Assembly (NCBI RefSeq): GCF_030704535.1
Contig: NC_081815.1
Coordinates: 19,118,001 to 19,182,000 of the forward strand
From: Vitis vinifera
Lineage: Eukaryota; Streptophyta; Magnoliopsida; Vitales; Vitaceae
Direction of reading: 5' to 3'
Length of the DNA: 64,000 nt
Below are positions 35,213-47,822 of this stretch, one piece after another; position 1 is the first letter of the stretch; each line of letters begins with the position of its first letter. The notes under the pieces are model-generated. The model saw nothing but the letters and a program-made list of their open reading frames with translations. It was not told the origin of the DNA and did not search any database. The position numbers and the translations under genes were made by a program.

Positions 35213-35865
35213 ATTTTTTTTTTTTTTAAGTTATTAATGTTTACAGGTGGTATAATAACAGTGGAATTAATAATAATAATAATACTTTCTTGGTCTTTTT
35301 TAAAGTTATTAATGTTTACAGGTGGTATAATAATAGTGGAATTAATAATAATAATAATAAGTCTTGGACTTTTTTTAAGTTATTAATGTTTACTGGTGGT
35401 ATAATAATAGTGGAATTAAAAATAATAATAACAACAAATTTTGTTAGAAAATTTAAATATGAAAAACAAATGAAAATATTTCAAGCTTGTTATAAGAAAT
35501 AACTTATTTTCGGAACAAATTATAAAATAAAAAAAATTGTCAAATTTGTTAAATATGTTTCTATTTTTTTAAAAATGTGTTATATTAACCAAAAAAAAAA
35601 ATTAAGAATAGTTTAAAAACGAGTTTTCTCTTCATTTTGGATCATAATTTACCTTCTTTTTTTTTTTTTTGTAGAATAGTTTTATAAATTACCAAATATT
35701 TTATCAACCAAAAGTCAGAAATCTCATGTTAAATCGTAAAGAAGAAAATGTAGACAAACATAAATCCATTGTTGATCTTGAAAAAATATGGTTCTTCTAA
35801 GGCAATATAGGAGTAAACCACCTATCTGTTTTTTTTTTTTTTTGTCAGAAAAAAAAACTAAAAGA
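35213..35865. other. About 650-bp segment present in one copy of the large repeat and absent from the other
   Basis: The phrase CTTAAGAGCAGTGA ends at 35212 and TACCACACTTCAATTT starts at 35866. In the second copy these are directly adjacent (39450-39464). The extra segment starts with a poly-T run, ends A-rich, and contains the 75-bp triplication. Confidence 0.7.
35215..35440. repeat. Three tandem copies of a ~75-bp unit
   Basis: TTATTAATGTTTAC followed by GGTGGTATAATAA and GTGGAATTAA recurs at 35231, 35306 and 35380, each followed by an AAT microsatellite. Spacing is 75 and 74 bp. Confidence 0.85.
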
Positions 35866-36957
35866 TACCACACTTCAATTTCCTCTATGCCTTAGGGACA
35901 CATACCCATTGGGTTGTTGGGCCACATGTGTTTTAGGCCCATAATATGAGACACATGTAACTTGACCTCTACATACAAAGTGACCCGTACTTAATAAATA
36001 TAATATATAGATAGCTTAATCATAAACAATTATTAATGTATGTGAGTTTATAATTATTTTAACATTTTTTTTCCTAAATGAGTCCAAAAAAAAATAAAAT
36101 GAAAAGATTAAACAGTAAGGGAACTTTTTTCTTCAAATTAACTATTTTAAAAAAAATCGTAGGTCTTTATAAAAACAAAAAAAATTAGTTATGTCTGATT
36201 TTCATAAACATAAGATAAGAAAAAAATTATTAATAAAAATTATTTTCTCATGTCTAATTTTATCATGAAAAATATAAAATAAATAAATTTAATTAAAATT
36301 TTATGTATTTTTAAATTATTTAATCCATATACAAGAGTAAAAATAATGTAATGAGTTTGAAGTCACAAAAAAAAAATAAAGAAAATATTTTTAAAAAAAA
36401 ATATATATGATTCTCTCTCTCAAAATCTTGGTCTTTTATTTATATATATATATTCATTGAAAAAAAAACTGATTTTACCCTAAAAAAAATACTGACCTTC
36501 CCCTAAAAAAAATTCTCATTTTCCATTTAAAAAACAAAATTTGATTTTTCCCTAAAAAATTATGACTTTATCCTAAAAATCCTAATTTTTTTTTTTTTTG
36601 AAAAGAGAAATTTGATTTTCCCCTAAAAACTTCTGATTTTCCATCAATAATTCTGATTTTTCCCTTAAAAATTTCTAATTTTCTATTTTAATTTTTTTCT
36701 CTATTTTTCTCTTAAAAATTTGTAATTTTACTATATTTTTTTCTCCCTTTCCAAAAATAAAATAAAATAGATATAAAAAGGGAGAGTAAAAAAAAAATTC
36801 TAATTCAATGACTTAAAAATCTTGGAATAAAATATGGGACTAAAACTTTGGATAAAAAGGCACTTGGACAAATTTTGGGATCTATAATAAGAAAGGAAAA
36901 AAATATCTTTAAATGAAATTATTTTATTATATTTGGTCATACCTTTAAAAATATAAA

Positions 36958-37255
36958 GATTATGCTTGGTTCACCCAAAGTTTAAGGAAAAAGAAAATAT
37001 GAAAAGTAGAAACAAAGAAAAAGTAAAATAAAAAAAGGATTTAAAATTAATAAATTATTTTTATATGCTAGTTTTAACTTATTTATCTTCTTTCAATTCT
37101 TTTATATAAAGATTAAATGATTTAAAATGAATAAAATTTTAACTAATTTTAATTATATTTGACTTTCATCACTATTTTTCATTATAAAACCAACTATGAA
37201 AAAAATCATTTCCTTTGTATTTTTTTTAATACTTCCTTGAAACCAAACATAATAG
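36958..37255. mobile_element. MITE-like core inside B unit (first of five copies)
   Basis: The left end GATTATGCTTGGTTCACCC and the right end TCCTTGAAACCAAACATAAT form imperfect inverted ends around an AT-rich body. Equivalent copies start near 37800, 38645, 40614 and 41460. The ends resemble those of the elements at 50834-51175 and 63146-63463. Confidence 0.55.
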
Positions 37256-39982
37256 AAAGAAATTAAATATAATTAATTTTTTATAAAAATGTATATATTT
37301 TTAAATTATTTAATCTTTTTTAGAACGGTGAAAATAATTTTAGAACAATTAAAGTAAATAAAATGAGTTTTAAATAATATACAAACATAATTTATTGACT
37401 TTAAATTTATTGTTTATGTTTCTTCTACTTTTGTATTATGTCCCATTCTATGAAAGCACTAAGAGGAAAAAGATATTACTCTATATTTGGTTTTGGAAAA
37501 TAGTAAGAAAAAAATGTTAAAGAAAATGATTTTTTATATTTGGTTTTATTATTAAAATATAAAAGTAATTTTACTCTATTTTTTTCTCCCTTTCCAAAAA
37601 TAAAATAAAATAAATATAAAAAGAGAGAGTAAAAAAAAAATTCCAATTCAATGACTTAAAAATCTTGGAATAAAATATGGGACTAAAACTTTGGATAAAA
37701 AGACACTGGACAAATTTTGGGATCTATAATAAAAAAGGAAAAAAAATATCTTTAAAGGAAATTATTTTATTACAGTTGGTTATACCTTTAAAAATATAAA
37801 GATTATGCTTGGTTCACCCTAATTTTAAGGAAAAGGAAAATATGAAAAGTAGAACCAAAGAAAAAGTAAAATAAAAAAAGGATTTAAAATTAATAAATTA
37901 TTTTTATATGCTAGTTTTAACTTATTTATCTTCTTTCAATTCTTTCATATAAAGATTACATGATTTAAAATGAATAAATTTTTAACTAATTTTAATTATA
38001 TTTGACTTTCATCACTATTTTTCATTATAAAACCAACTATGAAAAAAATCATTTCCTTTGTAATTTTTTTTAATACTTCCTTGAAACCAAACATAATAGA
38101 AAGAAATTAAATATAATTAATTTTTTTATAAAAATGTATATATTTTTAAATTATTTAATCTTTTTTAGAACGGTGAAAATAATTTTAGAACAATTAAAGT
38201 AAATAAAATGAGTTTTAAATAATATACAAACATAATTTATTGACTTTAAATTTATTGTTTATGTTTCTTCTACTTTTGTATTATGTCCCATTCTATGAAA
38301 GCACTAAGGGGAAAAAGATATTACTCTATATTTGGTTTTGGAAAATAGTAAGAAAAAAATGTTAAAGAAAATGATTTTTTATATTTGGTTTTATTATTAA
38401 AATATAAAAGTAATTTTACTCTATTTTTTTCTCCCTTTCCAAAAATAAAATAAAATAAATATAAAAAGAGAGAGTAAAAAAAAAATTCCAATTCAATGAC
38501 TTAAAAATCTTGGAATAAAATATGGGACTAAAACTTTGGATAAAAAGACACTGGACAAATTTTGGGATCTATAATAAAAAAGGAAAAAAAATATCTTTAA
38601 AGGAAATTATTTTATTACAGTTGGTTATACCTTTAAAAATATAAAGATTATGCTTGGTTCACCCAAATTTTAAGGAAAAGGAAAATATGAAAAGTAGAAC
38701 CAAAGAAAAAGTAAAATAAAAAAAGGATTTAAAATTAATAAATTATTTTTATATGCTAGTTTTAACTTATTTATCTTCTTTCAATTCTTTCATATAAAGA
38801 TTACATGATTTAAAATGAATAAATTTTTAACTAATTTTAATTATATTTGACTTTCATCACTATTTTTCATTATAAAACCAACTATGAAAAAAATCATTTC
38901 CTTTGTAATTTTTTTTAATACTTCCTTGAAACCAAACATAATAGAAAGAAATTAAATATAATTAATTTTTTTATAAAAATGTATATATTTTTAAATTATT
39001 TAATCTTTTTTAGAACGGTGAAAATAATTTTAGAACAATTAAAGTAAATAAAATGAGTTTTAAATAATATACAAACATAATTTATTGACTTTAAATTTAT
39101 TGTTTATGTTTCTTCTACTTTTGTATTATGTCCCATTCTATGAAAGCACTAAGGGGAAAAAGATATTACTCTATATTTGGTTTTGGAAAATAGTAAGAAA
39201 AAAATGTTAAAGAAAATGATTTTTTATATTTGGTTTTATTATTAAAATATAAAAGTAATTTTACTCTATTTTTTTCTCCCTTTCCAAAAATAAAATAAAA
39301 TAAATATAAAAAGAGAGAGTAAAAAAAAAATTCCAATTCAATGACTTAAAAATCTTGGAATAAAATATGGGACTAAAACTTTGGATAAAAAGACACTGGA
39401 CAAATTTTGGAATCTATAATAAAAAAGGAAAAAAATATCTTTATTAATGCTTAAGAGCAGTGATACCACACTTCAATTTCCTCTATGCCTTAGGGACACA
39501 TACCCATTGGGTTGTTGGGCCACATGTGTTTTAGGCCTATAATGTGAGACACATGTAACTTGACCTCTACATACAAAGTGGCCCATACTTAATAAATATA
39601 ATATATAGATAGCTTAATCATAAACAATTATTAATGTATGTGAGTTTATAATTATTTTAACATTTTTTTCCTAAATGGGTCCAAAAAAAAATAAAATGAA
39701 AAGATTAAATAGTAAGGGAACTTTTTTCTTCAAATTAACTATTTTAAAAAAAATCGTAGGTCTTTATAAAAACAAAAAAATTAGTTATGTCTGATTTTCA
39801 TAAACATAAGATAAGAAAAAAATTATTAATAAAATTTATTTTCTCATGTCTAGTTTTATCATGAAAAATATAAAATAAATAAATTTAATTAAAATTTTAT
39901 ATATTTTTAAATTATTTAATCCATATACAAGAGTAAAAATACTGTAATGAGTTTGAAGTCACACAAAAAAATAAAGAAAATC

Positions 39983-39984
<2 letters not shown>

Positions 39985-40020
<36 letters not shown>
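39985..40020. repeat. TA microsatellite
   Basis: Uninterrupted AT dinucleotide run in the second A unit; the first A unit has only a short equivalent near 36400. Confidence 0.9.
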
Positions 40021-40023
<3 letters not shown>

Positions 40024-40058
40024 TCTCTCTCTCAAAATCTTGGTCTTTTAATTAATTA

Positions 40059-40061
<3 letters not shown>

Positions 40062-40115
<54 letters not shown>
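40062..40115. repeat. TA microsatellite
   Basis: Long uninterrupted TA run in the second A unit, after ATTAATTAATTAAT. Confidence 0.9.
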
Positions 40116-40119
<4 letters not shown>

Positions 40120-42164
40120 CTGAAAAAATCTGATTTTACCCTAAAAAAAATTCTGATCTTCCCCTAAAAAAATTCTCATTTTCCATTTAAAAAAAAAAAT
40201 TTGATTTTTCCCTAAACAATTATGAGTTTATCCTAAAAATCCTAATTTTATATTTTTTTTAAAAAAGAGAAATTTGATTTTCCCCTAAAAACTTCTGATT
40301 TTCCATCAATAATTCTGATTTTTCCCTTAAAAATTTCTAATTTTCTATTTTAATTTTTTTTCTCTATTTTTCTCTTAAAAATTTGTAATTTTACTGTATT
40401 TTTTTCTCCCTTTCCAAAAATAAAATAAATAAAAAGGGAGAGTAAAAAAAAAAATTCTAATTCAATGACTTAAAAATCTTGGAATAAAATATGGGACTAA
40501 AACTTTGGATAAAAAGACACTTGGACAAATTTTGGGATCTATAATAAGAAAGGAAAAAAATATCTTTAAATGAAATTATTTTATTATATTTGGTTATACC
40601 TTTAAAAATATAAAGATTGTGCTTGGTTCACCCAAAGTTTAAGGAAAAGGAAAATATGAAAAGTAGAAACAAAGAAAAAGTAAAATAAAAAAAGGATTTA
40701 AAATTAATAAATTATTTTTATATGCTAGTTTTAACTTATTTATCTTCTTTCAATTCTTTTATATAAAGATAAAATGATTTAAAATGAATAAATTTTTAAC
40801 TAATTTTAATTATATTTGACTTTCATCACTATTTTTCATTATAAAACCAACTATGAAAAAAATCATTTCCTTTGTATTTTTTTTTAATACTTCCTTGAAA
40901 CCAAACATAATAGAAAGAAATTAAATATAATTAATTTTTTATAAAAATTTATATATTTTTAAATTATTTAATCTTTTTTAGAACGGTGAAAATAATTTTA
41001 GAACAATTAAAGTAAATAAAATGAGTTTTAAATAATATACAAACATAATTTATTGACTTTAAATTTATTGTTTATGTTTCTTCTACTTTTGTATTATGCC
41101 CCATTCTATGAAAGCACTAAGGGGAAAAGGATATTACTCTATATTTGGTTTTGGAAAATACTAAGAAAAAAATATTAAAGAAAATGATTTTTTATATTTG
41201 GTTTTATTATTAAAATATAAAAGTAATTTTACTCTATTTTTTTCTCCCTTTCCAAAAATAAAATAAAATAAATATAAAAAGAGAGAGTAAAAAAAAAAAA
41301 TTCCAATTCAATGACTTAAAAATCTTGGAATAAAATATGGGACTAAAACTTTGGATAAAAAGACACTGGACAAATTTTGGGATCTATAATAAGAAAGGGA
41401 AAAAATATCTTTAAAGGAAATTATTTTATTATAGTTGGTTATACCTTTAAAAATATAAAGATTATGCTTGGTTCACCCAAATTTTAAGGAAAAGGAAAAT
41501 ATGAAAAGTAGAAACAAAGAAAAAGTAAAATAAAAAAGGATTTAAAATTAATAAATTATTTTTATATGCTAGTTTTAACTTATTTATCTTCTTTCAATTC
41601 TTTTATATAAAGATTAAATGATTTAAAAATGAATAAATTTTTAACTAATTTTAATTATATTTGATTTTCATCACTATTTTTCATTATAAAACCAACTATG
41701 AAAAAAATCATTTCCTTTGTTTTTTTTAATACTTCCTTGAAACCAAACATAATAGAAAGAAATTAAATATAATTAATTTTTTATAGAAATTTATATATTT
41801 TCAAATTATTTAATATTTTTTAGAACGGTGAAAATAATTTTAGAACAATTAAAGTAAATGAAATGAGTTTGAAATAATATACAAACATAATTTATTGACT
41901 TTAAATTTATTTTTTATGTTTTTTCTACTTTTGTATTATGCCCCATTCTATGAAAGCACTAAGGGGAAAAAAACATTACTCTATATTTGGTTTTGGAAAA
42001 TACTAAGAAAAAAATGTTAAAGAAAATAATTTTTTATATTTGATTTTATTATTAAAATATAAAAGAAAATCAAATATAATTTGAATTAGGTTATATTTTT
42101 AAATTATTTAATCTTTATATAAAAGAGTAAGAAGAAGTAAAATGAGTTTAAAATTTGACTTTAA

Positions 42165-42169
42165 ATACG
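42165..42169. repeat. Giant-LTR element target duplication, left copy (ATACG)
   Basis: ATACG directly before TGTAGACCCC; repeated at 48911-48915 after GGGGTTCACA. Confidence 0.85.
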
Positions 42170-43750
42170 TGTAGACCCCTTTTTGCAAACCAAGTCCTAG
42201 TTTTTTTATATTATTATTGTTGCTTTTATAATTTGCATCAAAGGGTATTTCATGGCCACTCGGGTAAGAGTTAAAAATTTTCTTTTGAAGTGAGGGACCT
42301 CTTCCTGGAGGAGCCAAGCTGCATGGACATGTGGCAAAAAGCATGGCTCACCATGGGGGTGGTTGAAGGTGATGACATCCTCCTGAATAAGAAGCAATGG
42401 AGTAGGTAGTGGCTCGTGGGAGAAGGAGGCAAGGTCGGCTGATTTAGGGGGGACTGAGACATGAGAGAGGGATAGGTGGGGGAAAGGAAATTTTGAGAGA
42501 GTTTGAGAGAGAGAACCTGAGAAGAGGTGAGGTGGGTTGCTGGAGAGGAAGGAGAGCTCAAGGACAATTCAATCCGATTCTAGGAGACGCTTTAGGTTTG
42601 TTCACTGTGAGCCATATATTTCATTATTTTGTGTGCTATTCTGCTGGACGTTTTTGGGTCGTTTATGCACCTTTTGCTGCAAGTTATTCCTCTGTTTCCT
42701 TGATTTAGTTTGAAAAACTGGTGAGTGTTTTTTTTTTTTTTTAAATGCTTTGAATCTGCTTAACATTTCTTTCCACCTGTATCCAACTCATTGATCATCA
42801 TGAAATGGAGCTAGATTTAACAGTGTGTTTTTCTCCTATATATGCTTTGTTTTTTTCTTCACTTTCTTATCTGTTTATGGTGTTTTTGGAGTGTTGGGTA
42901 TCACATAAATGCTGATGAAGTCATCGTCTTCCTTCTCCTTTGCATGGCCAAGCACGACCACGGTGAACCTTCATTTCACCGTTTTCCCAACCTTCATACT
43001 CTTATCATACCCATCACTATTCCACCACTCTCCTATCTTTCATACCCGCTAAACCCATTTCTTTCACTATAAACCCATTTCATCACTGATAACCCATACT
43101 CTTCATACCCATTTTTCCATGCTCTCATTACCCATCATATCCTTCGCCATGCCAACATCCCCATACCCACCACCTCCACTATCGAATCATTTCCAATAAG
43201 TCGACCAATATCCTTTACCCCTGAACCCATCACCATATCAAACCACATTCTCGCTCATCCTTACCTCCTTATCTTATGTTGTCCTTGTTCTCATTTAGTC
43301 TCTGCCATGGCTTTTTGCTTCTTCTCATACGCTATGCCTCTCATCTTGGCCTGAGCATCACGAACCTCTCGAAGCTACAACCTCACAACATGTGCGCCGA
43401 ACGGGTTGGTCTCCGATAAGCTCCCGTTCTCCTCGAAAGCTGCCTGGAGGTGGCTAACGAGTACTTCCAAGCTTCCCTAAGTTTGTTAGAGTGGGCACAG
43501 ACGCGAAACCGACCAGTGTAGGTGGCCGAAGAAGGGATACATCCGGGTGTGCACCTTCATCTTCTCGAACTAATCGAGGTATCGCAAAAAAAACTCCAAC
43601 AACTTCATTGCGGAGCGAGCAGTGTTGGTCTGATTATGCCAAGTCGTGGCGCGTTCCTTTTGCGCTGGATTCAGTTGTGAAGCCTGCGTTCTATTCGGCG
43701 GATTCGACTTCGGATTCCAGTTCTGTGCCGAGCACTCCGGTGCGGTCAGG

Positions 43751-43755
43751 GATGG
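43751..43755. repeat. Nested solo LTR target duplication, left copy (GATGG)
   Basis: Precedes TGTAATGACC; repeated at 45916-45920 after GGGTCGTGACA. Confidence 0.85.
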
Positions 43756-45915
43756 TGTAATGACCAGGTATTTTATGTCACGTTAGTATTTTTAGTTTGA
43801 AAAGTCTTATTTTGAATGATGGTTGAAAAGTCAAAAAGAAAAGTGTCTGAAGAACACGTGTTAGTTTTGGATTGGTGAAATTCAATTTATTGTGTTTGGT
43901 CAATTAGGTGAGTTGAAAATTTTATGTCATGTCAGCTTTAGGGTGGAAATTTCTTAGGATTTTAGTAATTGGGAATTTCCGGAAAAGAAAAAAAAAACGA
44001 AAACAAAAATGAAAAGTTAATTAATTAAAATTAATTAGAATTAAAAAAAATAGATAATTAAATTAAATTCCTTATTACTAAAAAAATTGAGAAAAATATT
44101 AAATTGTGTGTTTTATAAAAATAAAGAGAAAAGAAAAAAAAAAAAAAGGGAGTAATTTGGGCTTGGATGAAATAGGGTTTTAAAAGGAAAAGAAATGGGC
44201 TTGAGTGGGCTTATTTAAAAGGAAAAGGAATGGGCTTGAGTGGGTTGTTTAAAAGGAAACGAAATGGGCTTGAGTGGGCTGTTTGGTAAGTGAATTAAAA
44301 AGAAATGAGCTTAAGTGGAAAAGAAGGGAACAGTAGCAGATCTGGGAGAAAAGGGGCGACGACACTGTAGAAAATCTCACCTCGCCGGAGCTTTGACCGG
44401 TCGTTTGGGTGGTCAAACGACCTCCGTTTCAGCTTAGATTTGGAGGGGGTGTTCTATTCGACGAGGGGAACAATCCTACGATGGCCAATCGTATTTTTAG
44501 CGGCTGAATTCTTAGATATGTGGTAGGGGACCCTAACCCTAAAACTTAAATTTTTATGTTTTTCCCTTGAAAAAAATTGTAAATATTGTCATTATGAGTT
44601 AATTAGGAATTATGGGGATTGTATGAATTTTTCTAGAATATTTGGAATTTGTTTGGAATTTTTGTAATTGCGGGAAATTGATTTTGATTGATAATTAATT
44701 GTTTTGAATTGTAAAAAAATTATTGGAAGGGTTGAAAAATTCCAAAATTAAGGCTAAATTTCAAAAATAGTGATTGGTGAATTTTTAGGCATTAGTTAGA
44801 AAATTTTTGGAATTTTTATGATAGAAAGTTAGTTAATTTCGAATATTAGAAATTATTATAATGGTTGAAAAATTCCGTAAGTATGGTAAAATTTCAAGAT
44901 TTTTGATATGCAAATTTTTGAATATTTATTTGGGATATTATCAGAAATTTTAATGTGTGAAATTATTTTATTGGATTATTGGGGAATGTTGAAATTGTTG
45001 AATTATTGAGGAACCTTGGAATTGTGGCATTCATTTTCATCATGGTTATGTGGAAAATAAATAAAATTATGAAGATTGTGAAAAGTGTATGAAATGGAAA
45101 AAAAAAAGAAAAGAAATAGTGATGAGAAGTGAAAGCCGTGTGGAGCGAATTAAGAAGGGAGAGAGATCCTTAGGGTGAAAGACCCAAAAGTTACCCCGGG
45201 AAGACTCCGAATGGGGAGTGTATTTGGGTGCGGACGCTTATCCTTCGGTGAAAGCCCAAGAACAATAGTGCATTGTATGACTGTGTGTCATACGTTCATG
45301 TGCATTCATGTAATTGTTGAATATTGTGAAATTGTGTATAAAATTATATATTAAACTATGTGGTTTGATTGATATTGTTGAATTGTCCTGTGGTGTTGAA
45401 GTGTTCTTTTCGTATTCTTTGAAACTTAGTAATCCCCTTAACCCCTTGGGTGTTAGGCACCCTACTAAGCAATGTGGAAATGCTCACCCCTTCCTTGTTA
45501 CACTTTTTTAGATGCAGATATCTCTCTTGAGGATCCACAGGTGGAGCAGGAAGGACTTCAGGATGCTCCTGGAGCGGCCTAGTGGAGCGTGACATTTTCT
45601 GTTATTGTGTTTTTTGTTTGGATTTTGGGATTTGTTTTAGTAATTATGACTCATGGATTTGTTATGAAGCTTTATTTTGATTAAGTGTTAATTGTGAACT
45701 TTTATTTTGAACTATAATGAATATTTATTTAATCTTGTTGTTTTGAGTAGTTTTGGGATATTGTGGTTTATGAGAATTCTAGTGGGATGTATAAAAAAAA
45801 AATCCAAAGTGTTTTGGTTGACTGCCAACGTGGAATAAAAGGAACCCTTAGGGTCAAACCTTTGACCTGGGGTCACGGGTCAAATTTTGGGTCGCCCGGA
45901 ATTTGGGTCGTGACA
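43756..45915 (+). mobile_element. Nested solo LTR of a second gypsy-type family, 2,160 bp
   Basis: The ends TGTAATGACC and GGGTCGTGACA are near-inverted, and the perfect duplication GATGG lies on both sides. The region includes GGGTGAAAGACCC and GGAAGACTCCGAATGG blocks (45170-45215) of a style common in plant gypsy LTRs. No internal domain is present, so it is a solo LTR. It lies within the left giant LTR and is therefore younger than it. Orientation is taken from the 3' end GGGTCGTGACA. Confidence 0.85.
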
Positions 45916-45920
45916 GATGG
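45916..45920. repeat. Nested solo LTR target duplication, right copy (GATGG)
   Basis: Matches 43751-43755. Confidence 0.85.
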
Positions 45921-46169
45921 CAAGGTCGAAGATGTCGGGAGTGGTGTTGAGGTCCGACTGGAAGGAATTAACGGACGAGAGAGTGAAGGTTTGTGAGTGT
46001 ATGATGCGTTCTCTCGAGTCGGATCAGAATAGCTATGTTTTTAAGCAAGTGGCGGGATATTTGGCTACAAAGAAACTCAGTTTTGTGTTGTTGGTAAGGA
46101 ATGATGAGTGTGGGCCCCACTCTTACATGGCCATGGTCTCTGCACCACCTAAAAGACCATATCTCATTA

Positions 46170-46990
46170 TTTATTTATTTTTTATTATTCTTCATACCTT
46201 AATATCAAAGTTTAATTTTTCAAGTTTCCAATCCTTAAAACTTAATTTTTCGAAATTCTATTCTTAAATTTACTTTTTAAAATAATTTTCCAAAATTCTA
46301 ATTTTTGAGTTTAAATTTTCGAAACCCCAATTTCTCTTGAATTTAATTTCTAAAATTCCAATTCTTAAAAATAATTTTCCAAAATTCCAATTCTTAAATT
46401 CAATTTTCTGAAACTCCAATTTCTTAAATTTAATTCTTCAAAGTTCAATCCTCGAAATAATTTTCTAAGGTTCTAATTTTAAATTTAATTTTCCAAGATC
46501 CAAAATTTTAAATTTAATTTTCTAAAAATTCCATAATTCCGAATTTAATTTTTAAAATGTCACCTCCAAATAAATTTTTGAAACTCCATTCCTTTCAAAT
46601 CAAATATTCAAAAATTCAATTCTCAAATAATTCTTCAAAATTCTTTTTTCTTAGATTTAATCTTCAAATTTCCATTTTCAAATAATCTTTTTTTGAAATT
46701 CTGATTCTCAAATTTAACTTCTAAAACTTTTATTTTTATTTTTTATTTTATAATTCTTCGAAATTTCGATTTTCAAAATTAATTTCCAAATTTCGAATTT
46801 TCTCATTTATTTACTTAATCATTATTATTTTCGTTATTTATTTATTTATTTATTTATTTATCTATTTTTAAAATTCCGATTTCCAAATTTAATTCACAAC
46901 TTTCAAAATTCCAAATTTTCAATTTCTGAATTTGATTTTCAATTCCCAAAATTCCAATTTTCACATTTATTTATTATTATTATCATTACC

Positions 46991-47028
<38 letters not shown>

Positions 47029-47170
47029 CATTATTGTTTTATTTATTTTTTTTTTTGAAGAAAAATTTCATCTTCAAATAATTTTCAAGTTTCCAATTTC
47101 TATAATTTAATTTTCAAAACTTCGATCCTCAAGTAATCTTCCATTTCTCTTGATTTTACATAAGTAAGAA
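46170..47170. repeat. Low-complexity AATTCCAAAATT-type degenerate repeats in the giant LTR
   Basis: Dozens of loose repeats of AAATTTAATTTTCCAAAATTCC with variable spacing, including an ATT microsatellite (about 46970-47035). A comparable degenerate stretch, in reverse orientation, occupies 29990-30480 of the solo LTR. Confidence 0.65.
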
Positions 47171-47822
47171 TAAATTTTCTTAATTCCGAAATAATGAAAT
47201 TTGTGAGACCAATTCATGTTAGATAAATTGAGTTTTGGTAAGGGCCCTACCTATGAGTTTTCTCTTCTGATTGTTGATTGTTATATTTAATGAATGTTGC
47301 TTAATCTTAGTCTTGTTCTTTGATTTGCATGTGATAATTTTATACTTGAACTAACATTGTTTCCATAATAGCGCATAATGGCTTGCTGCTAAGGTACGCA
47401 CCCACTCACACTTTGATCGTTCTCCATGCACGTTTTGGCTCCAAGTGTATGATCACTTCTTGGTATATGTGTTTGATAAATCAATTGTCATATGTGCTTC
47501 ATTTCATCAGTAGAGACCCATTTTTAGGGACTTAGAGGGGTGTTATGGTCTTTACTATACCTTCCTAATAAGTAACCTGACCCCCGAGCCCGATTTGATT
47601 TTTCACAGACCACATTTTCCAAATAAGGAGTCATACTTAGAGTTTTCTTTCTTATTTTGTTTACCCTTTAAAAATAAAACAAAAATAAGTGGCGACTCCA
47701 AGTCTTTTTTCTAAAATTAAAAAAAAAACATATAATAATAATAATAAATAATAAATCATTTTCAAGTAGAAAACGAGTTTGCCATTGAGTGGAAGTGCAT
47801 GAACCGAAATACAGGGTCCACA

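Larger units (their letters stand above)
35866..42070. repeat. Higher-order tandem repeat array built of A (~0.9 kb) and B (~845 bp) units
   Basis: The block CTCCCTTTCCAAAAATAAAAT occurs at 36743, 37586, 38431, 39276, 40406 and 41244. Units read: A 35866-36742, B1 36743-37585, B2 37586-38430, B3 38431-39275, partial B4 39276-39440, then A again (39450-40405), B 40406-41243 and B 41244 to about 42070. B2 and B3 are almost identical. The second A contains long TA runs that the first lacks. No coding capacity. Confidence 0.9.
43491..46140 (+). pseudogene. Unrecognised open frame split by the nested solo LTR
   Basis: The left part (43491-43755, with an upstream extension not proven) reads through DYAKSWRVPFALDSVV and PAFYSADSTSDSSSVPSTPV. 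The right part (45916-46140 and on to 46267) reads SKMSGVVLRSDWKELTDERV, CECMMRSLESDQNSYVFKQV and GYLATKKLSFVLL. With one copy of the GATGG duplication and the solo LTR removed, the two parts are in the same frame. GC is clearly above the surrounding LTR. I do not recognise a family. It could be a captured host exon or an LTR-encoded frame; there is no clear start codon context or domain. Confidence 0.5.
42170..47822 (+). repeat. Left giant LTR (5,653 bp including a nested solo LTR)
   Basis: Runs from TGTAGACCCC to GGGTCCACA. Removing the nested insertion and one duplication copy (2,165 bp) leaves about 3.5 kb. It contains, in order: an AT-rich start, a CT/GA-rich stretch, a CCCAT-rich pyrimidine stretch (42960-43200), the split open frame, low-complexity AATTCCAAAATT repeats (46170-47170), and the conserved 3' end. 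Confidence 0.75.

Noticed and set aside
36743-41244. Regularly spaced repeats as a possible CRISPR-like array
   Set aside because: Spacing is about 845 bp, the intervening DNA is itself repeated, and the DNA is from a plant nucleus.
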